From NCBI GenBank assembly GCA_038501785.1, contig JBAMJR010000151.1, positions 5,916,001-5,980,000 of the forward strand: a stretch of DNA of 64,000 nucleotides. Reading direction: 5' to 3'. This document shows positions 48,701 to 64,000 of this stretch, piece after piece. Source of the DNA: Myoxocephalus aenaeus. Its lineage: Eukaryota; Chordata; Actinopteri; Perciformes; Cottidae. Below the pieces are notes generated by a model. It ran no database searches. It worked only from the letters and a program-made list of their open reading frames with translations, and had not been told where the DNA came from. Every line of letters starts with the position of its first letter. The stretch's first letter is position 1. Position numbers and translations under genes: made by a program.

Positions 48701-50180
48701 AACAGGACTTAACCTAGTTATTCCATATCCTAGGATTTTTTTTTTTTTCTTCTTTCATTTGTATTTTCCATCAGGGTGGTGATTGGGGTGACGATGGTGT
48801 GCTAGTCTTCGAGCCCCATATTCGTCCAGTAAGCTGCATGGCGTTCTCCAGGGCTCATCCCACCCAGCTGCTGAGCCTCAGCTATGACGGATCTTTACGC
48901 TGTATGGATGTAGAGAAGGCCGTCTTTCATGATGTGAGATAGCTTTTGTTTCACAAAATGTACTTTTTCCAAAAATCCTATTGTGAAGGTTCTAAGCTTA
49001 AAATATTGCTACCACCTCAATCAGTTCACACCAATTTGTTTGTGCATTGTTCTAGGTGTATGGTGCTGCTGAAGGCCTGAACAGTTTTGACTTCATGTCC
49101 CATGACTGTTTCACACTAGTAGTTGGGAACTGGTTTGGAGAAGTTGCCATTGTCGATAGGCGGACCCCAGGGTAAGCAATAACAGTTGAGAATGATTAGT
49201 TGTTAGTCTCTCTCCACTGTTGAAGAATAACAGTAGGGGTGAATAGTTTCAACTTGCTTGTCAAATAATGCTCTTTTCATAAACATGGTCCTCTGGTATT
49301 TGATTTCTTTTAAGAAACACCCACGAGTCCCTCCACTCATTGGACCCCAAGACTCTGCGTTGTGTTAGCGTCCACCCTTCACAGAAGCAGTACTTTGCTG
49401 TTGCAGAAAGCAAGTATGTCTGATTAGTGATTTAATATACTTTTGCAGAAAGATAATTTGATCCATATTTCTGTCTCTTTTTTTTTTTTTTAACAAACTA
49501 AAGAAATGTTTTGATCTTGTCTGCAGGGTCGTGAATATTTACGACAGCAGATATCTGACAAATACTAAAAGCCAGGCAGTCTCTGTGCTGCATAGACACT
49601 CTTCAAGCATATCAGGCGCTTATTTCTCCCCTCACACAGGCAACAGAGTTCTCACCACCTGCACGGATAACTACATAAGGTGAAGCTGACTCAGCACTTG
49701 GGATAATTGTGTGTTACTCATTGTCGTTGATAGTTAAATTGTATCCTGAACTCCTTTGACAGAATATATGACACATCTGCAATGACTACGGAATCTCCCT
49801 TGCTGACATCAATCAGGTGAATCCCGTTATTTATTCACAGATTTTGTGCTGTCTTGTTCTTATGTATTTATGGTCGGTTCAGCTCACACAAGTCTCAAAC
49901 AGTCTTATCAATCTTCAATTTCAGACACAACTTGCACACAGGCCGATGTCTGACCAAACTATCAGCGATGTGGGACCCCAAACAGGAAGATTGCTTTGTG
50001 GTGGGCAGCGTGTGGCGTCGTGGGAAGGTGCAGGTGATCCACGAAAGCGGCCAGATCCAACACTCCTTCATCGAGGCCGAGCACCTTCACACAATGCTGT
50101 CGGCCACTGCTTTCCACCCAACAAGGAATGCCTTCCTGGGTGGCAATGCGTCAGGGCGCCTGCATGTCTTCTCTGACTGA
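42755..50180 (+). CDS. wdr76: wdr76: WD repeat-containing protein 76 (complete, 15 exons)
   Basis: A nuclear WD40 protein; the mammalian protein is linked to CUL4-DDB1 ubiquitin ligase, DNA-damage response and methylated-DNA-associated complexes. Exons: 42755-42805, 42987-43109, 43196-43264, 43375-43467, 44287-44345, 44788-44905, 45814-45909, 46162-46202, 48458-48611, 48775-48933, 49056-49171, 49315-49413, 49527-49679, 49763-49816, 49925-50180; sum 1641 nt, 546 residues (human about 626). The N-terminal third is basic and low in structure, with lysine/arginine clusters (KKRKD, RKSRRLR) that could act as nuclear signals, and has the family segment LSSYELERLENIRQNQ. From exon 9 to the end (residues about 230-546) lies the beta propeller, with blades such as PIFSAAFHP...GKVRLWKL and ...TDNYIRIYD. 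Exons 3 and 7 have weak splice sites, so the N-terminal half is less certain than the propeller. Confidence 0.92.
43560..43720 (-). mobile_element. L2-type LINE ORF2 C-terminal remnant
   Basis: Minus-strand translation contains SLFTLLPSGKRYRSISC, the C-terminal signature (SLLPSGKRYR) of fish L2-group LINE polymerases. Preceded by an ALQRAQRIIKDN-like stretch; no further domains. In wdr76 intron 4. Confidence 0.6.
44916..45698 (+). mobile_element. hAT-type non-autonomous element in wdr76 intron 6
   Basis: The left end CAGTGTTTCCCCCACCG and right end AGGGGAAACACTG form a short terminal inverted repeat. The 0.78-kb interior has two perfect 18-bp tandem copies of CACCGGAGTTGCTTCTCG near 45318-45353 plus a partial third, a C20 run at 45653-45672, and a block shared inversely with 13.87-13.96 kb. 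No exact 8-bp target duplication is visible (AGCTACGT versus TACATATA), so the ends may be decayed. It begins 10 bp after the exon 6 donor. Confidence 0.55.
46288..48377. mobile_element. Terminal-inverted-repeat element in wdr76 intron 8, with nested insertions
   Basis: The left end CAGACCTGCAAACT and the right end (reverse complement CAGGCCTGCAAACT) match in 13 of 14 bases, and ATTCAT directly flanks both ends. CAGR-type ends suggest a hAT-like family. The interior includes a GC-rich, promoter-like stretch (46600-46790) and a nested deleted Tc1-like copy (47.23-47.77 kb). Its left 240 bp recur at 25.32-25.50 kb. No intact transposase. Confidence 0.5.
47229..47769 (+). mobile_element. Internally deleted Tc1/mariner element
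   Basis: The left end CTGTTCAAAAGTTTGGGGTCA and the right end TGACCCCAAACCTTTGAACGG are inverted repeats, bordered by TA. Between them only the transposase N-terminus remains (from 47641: MARKRELSCETRQSILVLRN and about 15 more residues, a helix-turn-helix start). It then runs straight into the right terminal repeat, so the catalytic part is missing. The element could be mobilised only in trans. Confidence 0.7.
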
Positions 50181-50420
50181 GACGAAGACCAAAATATCTG
50201 TCCAAGCCTTTTAGTTGCTTTTGTTAAGGTGGGAAGAACAAGTTAGGAAATGTTCTTTACAGTCAAGGTGTACAATTTGCACAGTGTAGATGGATATCTC
50301 AGCACTAGTCCAGAGTACTTTCTAAAATTGTATTGATTGATCCGTTTTTTCGTATTTTTTTATCTTTTTATTTTGTGGCTGCTGAAGCAAACGGAATAAA
50401 AATTGAATTTGAGTGCTAAT
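50181..50420 (+). other. wdr76 3'UTR
   Basis: Ends with AATAAA at 50395-50400, about 215 bp after the stop codon. Confidence 0.55.
50395..50400 (+). terminator. Polyadenylation signal for wdr76
   Basis: Canonical AATAAA in ACGGAATAAAAATTG. Confidence 0.55.
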
Positions 50421-53377
50421 TTAGCAGGGGTAGTACCGTTTTTAGCGTAAGATGGCAGCATTGTGCAAAAGGAAGAGTTTGCTATCATTGACTAAAGTCT
50501 CTAGTTTTCATGCTGAAAAACCTCTCCTCTGTGAATTCATGATTGGACTTGTAGATGCACTAGCTGCCAGATGTCAAGAATAGATTATATTTATTCATAA
50601 ATAAATTACACAAGTCTTAGGTCAGTGATTGGAAATAAGCAGTCTTGTTTGGAGGTAATAAATGCAGAACACATGCTTACAGAGACATTTCCATGTGCAG
50701 GCCATAGTACAGGAAAGAAGCTGACAGTAAGACCACATCAGGGGCCTCGTTCCTGTTTACATGATTGAGCAAAACCAACACATGACTTGCCTGTCGAGGG
50801 AACTGTCACCCCTCTGTTAGTACAAGTGATTTGAAACAGATTTTAACGATGCAAACAAAACTACATTGCAAGAGATGTTCAGGTTGAATATGCTACTTCT
50901 GATGTTCTAAATTGGCTAAAAATACAAACCGCTCCACTTGCATTAAAACATGTTCAGAGTTGAGTGAAAATGGGTCTACTGTTGAGTGTTCAGTTCATTT
51001 ACAAGTACTTACCCAAGAAAACTTGCATCTACTCTGTTTCTCTAAAATGAGTCAGAGAAGAGCAGTCTCTTAGGCAACAATTAAACAGGACTTACATGAC
51101 AACGTTACCACTGGCTCAGGATCAATGGGCACCATTCCCTTCACACATGCATCTACAGGTTGTTTCACCTGAAGGGACATTTTGAATGTTTAGCAGACAG
51201 ACAAACATTCCTTTGCTGTTTATGGTTATTAGCATAACTCTTGTTATTTATTGCTCAAATTATGTTAAGGTTGTCATACACATGAACATAAAATGAGACT
51301 TTAATCACATATGTTCTGCCTCGCCTGGCCTTTCACCTAACAGTCAATCAGAAACCAGTGAGCATCGTCTGAATGAAAGCAAATGCGTACGTCATTTATC
51401 AAGTCTGAAAACCAACCACAAAATGTTTTTAATATAAATAGATCGGTCATTATGTCTGTCTTAGTCATCCAACTCATCATTATTAATACTTCGTTATTTG
51501 ACCATTTCTGAATCCTAAAATATCATTACTATACAATAATCCAATCAACATTCAAAGACCAGGTATTTAATACTTCAGGGATAAACTTAAGTACGGTTTA
51601 GTGTTAACTTCCAACCTATGGATTTTTTGGGAAAGAAATGAATATGGTAACTTTTTAAACTGCCTATAGGAGCCTGCATATTCTAAACCCCTCAGCCAAT
51701 CAGCATCCTCTACCATTCCTCTTATTGCATAAAAAATACATCCACTTTATTTTAGGTATATTGATATATGCCCGTCTGTCATTACCACTGACACACAGCA
51801 GACCTACATAGATCCCAATCTAACACTTGTAGGCTTGCTGAGAGGACCAATATTAACTGCATGGTTTCCCATTATGCTGTTGATTGCTCTGAGCTGTAAA
51901 GACACACTGCAGGCTAAACTGTGAAATAACATATAATAAGGCTAGAGAAGGAGAGCAGACTATCAGTTTCCATCTGTTGACGCAAACTGACAAACATCAG
52001 ACAACAGAGGCTTCTTTGGTAGGTGTGATGAAGGTTGCTGTGGGACGTAAACGTAACGTATCTCAGGCTTTCTTGGAAGCAGATCTGAAAACTACACATC
52101 CACTGTACAAAAATGATGCTTCAAGTCCATTAAAAGGAAACCACTGTGAGGAAATCTCCATGTGTAAATGAAACATCAGTTTGTACAAAAAATGGAAACA
52201 TGATTTAAATGTATCCAGACTTTACAGATGAATGCATACATTTGAACACAGCAGGGCTAAACAAAGTGCTATGACCTTCACTCAACATGACCTAAAATCA
52301 AGCTCTCTTATCCGTATAATGTGGGGGAAATATATCACTAATTTTTGCACTTTAAAAAAGGTAAAACAAGGTCAAATTTCCCTTAATGGAAATAATCTAG
52401 TTTTTTATATTAACAGTATTGCACATCAAGATAAACTCCTTCTACAGAGTGTGGGAGTCAAAGAACTAACCAAACACTTCACTATCACTACAGCTCTAGC
52501 TCACAGTCCCATCACCGTTACAACTACTGTCAAAGAAACTACGGCAAAGTGACAACTGTTCCTTACACATTGAAGTTGATTGTAGCTATACTAATTATTT
52601 GGCTGCTATTTTACAAAACCAGTAAACCTGCCACCTCCTTACTTACTTATAGCCTTACAATTATCCATAATTTATAGTCATTGGACAATAAAACCTTATG
52701 GCTGGACAACAATGGTAACGATAGCACTCTAAATGGATGTTTGACAACTATCTAAGTCACACTTATTACAAGTATTATTTGACTCCAGACCAATCTACCG
52801 TCAGTAAATGCTGCTTGGTTTTCCATTTCACACTTTCTCTAACCCCCAGACGCGACTACAACTCAAAGCAGCAGTTTTCAATCTCATAGCAGTGACCATA
52901 ATAACATTGTATCATCATGAATGTTGTTGTTGGCTTTGAAATATGAAAATTAGATGAGCCTCCCATCTTCTCTCAGTACTTAACTCAAACTATCAGGTTA
53001 CACAACACACACCACAACACACCAGGTCATTCTGTCTGACAATAATATTGCAACATATAAATTAATACAAAAATAAAGGCAACTATTAACCGATTGACTT
53101 GCTCGTACCTTTTAAACACTTAAATCAAACTCTGTTACTGTGGCTTTGTGTAAAAATAAAATACCTTGAAATGACCTGAATTTCCAAAGTAAAATGTGAT
53201 TTCCTTTCCTCGCAGTGATGGTCAAACATAATAAACAAGGCAGGGAACCGTCCGTACTTTGGGACAGGAACCTCTTCCTGGGAGAAGCTGAGTTGATATC
53301 ATGAAAAGGGATGCCGTCCTTTTCTCTCTTCCCATCGTCTGTTGTATGTGTCACATCTCCTGTGTTGTGTCTCTGCC
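50421..53377 (-). other. Convergent intergenic region and probable frmd5 3'UTR
   Basis: Non-coding sequence between two genes that end towards each other. It most likely includes a long frmd5 3'UTR read on the minus strand; TTTATT (AATAAA on minus) near 50589, 51246 and 51747 are candidate signals, but the end cannot be chosen from sequence alone. No coding exon or clear repeat was recognised. Confidence 0.45.
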
Positions 53378-59824
<6,447 letters not shown>

Positions 59825-60222
59825 CTGAGAGAAAAGAACAAAAAGTCAGTTAATTGGCTTCTGTCTAAAACATTTGTCAACTGTGTGTAACCTTTATTCT
59901 ATTTCATCATCATTTGATTCAAGGTTTGTGCAATTTCTTTGATAAATGAGCTGAAGCCAAAGGTTTACTCTCAAACATAGGAACAATATTTCCCCATCAC
60001 CCGCTCTAGTTTTGAAGTCAACCAGTACTGTGGTAATTTTTCACTAAAAGGGTTTCAGGTACACTTTTTTCCTGTGAAGACGCTAAAGTATGGGGAGATG
60101 CATCTTGGTTGTTAAAAAGTCTGTCAAACAAGATAGAGGAAATGAGCAATAGAGGGCAGTGTAGGATCAAACCAGTGCCTGTGTCCACCTGACTTGTAAA
60201 TACTGTGGTATTTGCACGCACA

Positions 60223-60249
<27 letters not shown>
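60223..60249. repeat. (TG)n microsatellite
   Basis: About 13 TG copies. Confidence 0.9.
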
Positions 60250-60253
<4 letters not shown>

Positions 60254-61584
60254 GACTGCGATAAAAAAAGAACAGAGAAAATGCAAATGTTTTATTAACA
60301 ACTAGGTTTTATTCAAGTGCATTATCAGCTAATAAATCAAACAAAGTTTGCACAGTACATCTTATTACTATTTTATATGAGCACAGGTTAAGCTAATTTG
60401 CATTGCATGTAGTAGTTCAGCCAATTAAAACAGTCCTGCCAACCTCTTGTCGTGGGCTACACTGGCGATCATACCCTTCAACCATGAAGTCATCAACTGA
60501 AAGAGTAGCAGGATGCCAAGGTTTCTGTGTCTGCTCCCGGTGCAAGGGTTACCGTGTGTGTACCTGCTGTGATGTGGGGCTGTGACCTTGGCACGCACTG
60601 TCTGGCACCCTTCCACTTGAAGGCCGAGCAAAGCGACGTTAACTGAACCTGACTGACCCCTGTGAATCTGTCCCTGGGAATAGTACAAACACTGTTCCCA
60701 GACTCTTTGAACTATCTGCACCACCAAGGGGAACAAATCAAAATTCACCAGACCATTAATGGTTGCTTGAGCACTGGCTTCTGGCCACTGTTTGCCTGAG
60801 GCAGGGGCCCTCAAAACTGGAAATTGTAGGGAGTACTCTGCTGGACGTTGCAGACCGTTGAGTAGCAGTCAGTACACTCTGTACTGAATCTGGACATGCA
60901 AATGTCAGTGCCTTGTTTTGCAGAGGTGGGTATGCAAGTCTATAGAGCCTGTATTAAGGAGAAGCTTGTAATGAGGCATCACTTTCTGGTTACATATACT
61001 GTTACCTGGATGATGCAAAAACATGTTATGTACAATCCTGGGTTTTTATATCACTTGTTTTACTGGCTGATTTGAAGATCTACCTGGCTCTTGCCTTCAG
61101 AGGCGAGGCGTGATTGTCAAATAATCTATTTACTTGTTTTTGTCAAAACAGCTCCAATAAGCAAAATTAAAAGAAATGGTTAATGAATAAACCAGTTTTC
61201 GGGATCTGGCAGGAACGTGTTTGGTTATTACCAAGTATGACATTTAAATAATAATATAATTATTAATATCAATAGGATTAATAACATATACTAACAATAA
61301 CAGGGCACCATCCTGGGATCAGGGACCAATAACCAAATTGTGGACTAAGTCTCAAAAGTGGTTTTCACTCATAATGTCAATAATCAAAGTACTATTCCAC
61401 ATTTGGAGTGAAGGGTTGAATCTGAACACTGACTATAGCAACCAGCTATCATCGTAACACATATGCACAAAATAATCACAGAAAACTGTTCTTTAAAACT
61501 ATAACAGAGTTTATTTATCTTCAACAGTACTGATCACATGTTTGTTAACTTTTTTTGTATATAATTACAATCGGGGAGTGTGTG

Positions 61585-62063
61585 CAGTGGCGGTTCTACA
61601 CGTAATTACGCCCCGGGCGAGACCCCCCCTGGTGAGTTGTATCTTTATGCACTTTATAATTGTCTTTATGCCGGTCGTATTACGTCATATTTATTACGTC
61701 ATATTTATTACGTCATATTTTGCGCCCACACCGTGAAGGCCGGTCCGCGAAAATATTGTCTGACACAAAACCGGTCCGTGGCTCTAAAAAGGTTGGGGGC
61801 CGCTGCATTAGAGTATTGCTCTATAGCCCACAGTGGATCCCCCCGCCCGCCCCACCCGGGAGACCCAGAGGCGACGCCCCCCCCACAAGCAGGGGCGCCA
61901 ACCTGCCAATTACCCACACAGTGATATGATAGATAATGGAAAACCGCTTCGCGGCCCAGATGATTTTTTTTAAGTGGTAAGTGGTCGTGCCGCCCCCCAC
62001 GTGACATGAAAAAGTGCCGCCCCGGGCGGCTGCCCGGATCGCCCGTGCCCAAAACCGCCACTG
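61585..62063. mobile_element. hAT-type non-autonomous element with exact 8-bp target duplication
   Basis: A 479-bp unit with left end CAGTGGCGGTTCTACACG and right end (reverse complement) CAGTGGCGGTTTTGGGCA. The direct repeat AGTGTGTG is at 61577-61584 and 62064-62071. GC-rich, no coding capacity. Inside it, about 61735-61805 resembles the end of a different hAT family (CGGTCCGTGGCTCTAAAAAG, GTTGGGGGCCGCTG), so it is a composite or nested copy. TACGTCATATTTAT repeats near 61680-61725. Confidence 0.8.
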
Positions 62064-62280
62064 AGTGTGTGTGTAGGAGGGGGTGGAGAGAGAAAAAGAG
62101 AGAGCAAGATGGCGGACATGTAAGTGATTACGCCACGTGATATTTAACAATAGCGGAGAAGAGAGGAAAGAGAGAGGGAGAGCAGGATGGTGGAAGTAGT
62201 TACGTAGTGGTTTCGTCATGCAATACTTAACGTTTTTTTAACGGGACAATAAGACACACAATGAAGGACGCGCGTATATA

Positions 62281-63494
62281 CACTCACCTAAAGGATTATT
62301 AGGAACACCTGTTCAATTTCTCATTAATGCAATTATCTAATCAACCAATCACATGGCAGTTGCTTCAATGCATTTAGGGGTGTGGTCCTGGTCAAGACAA
62401 TCTCCTGAACTCCAAACTGAATGTCAGAATGGGAAAGAAAGGTGATTTAAGCAATTTTGAGCGTGGCATGGTTATTGGTGCCAGACGGGCCGGTCTGAGT
62501 ATTTCACAATCTGCTCAGTTACTGGGATTTTCACGCACAACCATTTCTAGGGTTTACAAAGAATGGTGTGAAAAGGGAAAAACATCCAGTATGCGGCAGT
62601 CCTGTGGGCGAAAATGCCTTGTTGATGCTAGAGGTCAGAGGAGAATGGGCCGACTGATTCAAGCTGATAGAAGAGCAACTTTGACTGAAATAACCACTCG
62701 TTACGTATGCAGCAAAGCATTTGTGAAGCCACAACACGCACAACCTTGAGGCGGATGGGCTACAACAGCAGAAGACCCCACCGGGTACCACTCATCTCCA
62801 CTACAAATAGGAAAAAGAGGCTACAATTTGCAAGGGCTCACCAAAATTGGACAGTTGAAGACTGGAAAAATGTTGCCTGGTCTGATGAGTCTCGATTTCT
62901 GTTGAGACATTCAGATGGTAGAGTCAGAATTTGGCGTAAACAGAATGAGAACATGGATCCATCATGCCTTGTTACCACTGTGCAGGCTGGTGGTGGTGGT
63001 GTAATGGTGTGGGGGATGTTTTCTTGGCACACTTTAGGCCCCTTAGTGCCAATTGGGCATCGTTTAAATGCCACGGCCTACCTGAGCATTGTTTCTGACC
63101 ATGTCCATCCTTTTATGGCCACCATGTACCCATCCTCTGATGGCTACTTCCAGCAGGATAATGCACCATGTCACAAAGCTCGAATCATTTCAAATTGGTT
63201 TCTTGAACATGACAATGAGTTCACTGTACTAAAATGGCCCACACAGTCACCAGATCTCAACCCAATAGAGCATCTTTGGGATGTGGTGGAACGGGAGCTT
63301 CGTGCCCTGGATGTGCATCCCACAAATCTCCATCAACTGCAAGATGCTATCCTATCAATATGGGCCAACATTTCTAAAGAATGCTTTCAGCACCTTGTTG
63401 AATCAATGCCACGTAGAATTAAGGCAGTTATGAAGGCGAAAGGGGGTCAAACACAGTATTAGTATGGTGTTCCTAATAATCCTTTAGGTGAGTG
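62281..63494 (+). mobile_element. Tc1-like DNA transposon, nearly intact
   Basis: 1214 bp between TA dinucleotides (62279-62280 and 63495-63496). Perfect 29-bp terminal inverted repeats lie at 62281-62309 and 63466-63494 (CACTCACCTAAAGGATTATT...). It holds one transposase gene with a single frame disruption near 62700. Perfect terminal repeats and an almost intact gene argue for fairly recent insertion. It sits in the frmd5 intron, antisense to that gene. Confidence 0.93.
62429..63462 (+). pseudogene. Tc1-like transposase with one frameshift
   Basis: The first frame (ATG 62429) encodes the paired-type helix-turn-helix DNA-binding half (SNFERGMVIGARRAGLSISQ, FSRTTISRVYKEW). Near 62700 the match jumps to another frame (from about 62704, with ICEATTRTTLRRMGY) and stays open to the TAG at 63460-63462. 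The second part has the DDE catalytic triad: D in AWSDESRF, D in FQQDNAPCHK, E in SPDLNPIEHLWD, plus the GGGGVMVWGMFS loop. About 340 residues in all, the normal Tc1 length. The break removes a few bases between the two DNA-binding subdomains, so this copy cannot make a full transposase. No repair is proposed here. Confidence 0.9.
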
Positions 63495-63673
63495 TATATA
63501 CGTGTGTATGAAATAAGTGTATATGTGTGTTTGTGAGTGTCTGTACATGTATGTGGTTGAGTTGGAAAAGAAGAAGAAAAAGAAAAGGAAAGCACTCAAA
63601 ACTCCAGCAAGGCCGAGCTCCTCCTTGTGGCACTGGCACCATAGTGGCAAGTGTGTGGCAGGCATCAGGACTG

Positions 63674-63757
63674 TGGCAAGTCTCTGACTAGTCATGGCAC
63701 TCCTGTGACAACTACTGGCACTTCTCTGATGAGTAGTGGCACATCTCTGACTAGTGC
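63674..63757 (+). repeat. 21-bp degenerate tandem repeat
   Basis: Four 21-bp units start at 63674, 63695, 63716 and 63737, each beginning TGGCA and most carrying TCTCTGAYKAGT. Weaker TGGCA-led units precede them from about 63627. Confidence 0.75.
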
Positions 63758-63775
63758 AATAGTCTGACCCCTAGT

Positions 63776-64000
63776 CAGGCACGTGCACAGACATTTTGGG
63801 GGGCAGGTGCTCAAACCAAAAAAAGGGGCACCCATCGCCAAAATTATTTATGAAATTAAAAATTATAATAATAAATAAAAAACACAGTAGGATATTTTCA
63901 ACTTATATATATATTTTTGTTAACAAACTAACTCAAATTATCAAATTGAATAAATAAATGAATAACAGGCAAAAACAGACAAAACAAGGCCATGTATAAG
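63776..64000 (+). mobile_element. Start of an unclassified interspersed repeat, cut by the window edge
   Basis: CAGGCACGTGCACAGACATT followed by TTGGGGGGCAGGTGCTCAAA and an AT-rich body resembles the start of a recurrent fish hAT-like element. The other end lies outside the window, so class and size are unresolved. Confidence 0.35.

Larger units (their letters stand above)
59825..64000 (-). other. frmd5 intron extending past the window edge
   Basis: No further frmd5 exon was found on the minus strand. The intron holds a small TG repeat (60223-60249), an unassigned moderately GC-rich segment at 60.42-60.83 kb, a hAT-type element, a Tc1-like transposon, a 21-bp degenerate tandem repeat and the start of another repeat at the right end. 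Confidence 0.6.

Overview
The window is nuclear DNA from a bony fish, most likely a spiny-rayed (percomorph-type) teleost. The evidence is multi-exon vertebrate genes with GT-AG introns, dense dinucleotide microsatellites, Tc1/mariner and hAT-type DNA transposons, tRNA-derived SINE pieces and LINE remnants. There is no operon structure, CRISPR array or bacterial signal. Species cannot be read from the sequence. Gene names come from recognising encoded protein motifs and neighbour order from memory, not from database searches.

Layout. 1-6.4 kb: intergenic, upstream of the first gene, with microsatellites and repeat fragments and no gene I can support. 6.5-37.1 kb, plus strand: complete rasgrf1, 27 coding exons that join in frame to 1257 residues (PH, IQ, DH, PH, REM, CDC25 RasGEF). 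37.3-42.2 kb, plus: complete ctsh (cathepsin H), 12 exons, 331 residues, starting only about 200 bp after the rasgrf1 polyadenylation signal. 42.5-50.4 kb, plus: wdr76, 15 exons, 546 residues, with a cell-cycle-style promoter. 50.4-53.4 kb: 3'-untranslated/intergenic sequence between converging genes. 53.4-59.8 kb, minus: the last eight coding exons of frmd5; its 5' exons lie beyond the right edge. 59.8-64 kb: frmd5 intron filled with mobile elements, including a hAT-type non-autonomous element with an exact 8-bp target duplication and a nearly intact Tc1-like transposon.

The genes do not form one pathway. rasgrf1 is a neuronal calcium-responsive exchange factor for Ras and Rac. ctsh is a lysosomal aminopeptidase. 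wdr76 is a nuclear WD40 protein linked to DNA-damage and cell-cycle control. frmd5 is a membrane-anchored FERM adhesion protein. From memory, all four are on human chromosome 15, in two separated blocks (RASGRF1-CTSH and WDR76-FRMD5) that are directly joined here.

Most interesting: an unannotated phase-compatible extra exon or alternative first exon in the last frmd5 intron; a long TG repeat next to the rasgrf1 exon 10 acceptor; a conserved-looking upstream ORF or short 5'UTR intron in rasgrf1; a 1.26-kb AT-rich inverted-repeat element; and a repeat core shared between the rasgrf1 and wdr76 introns.
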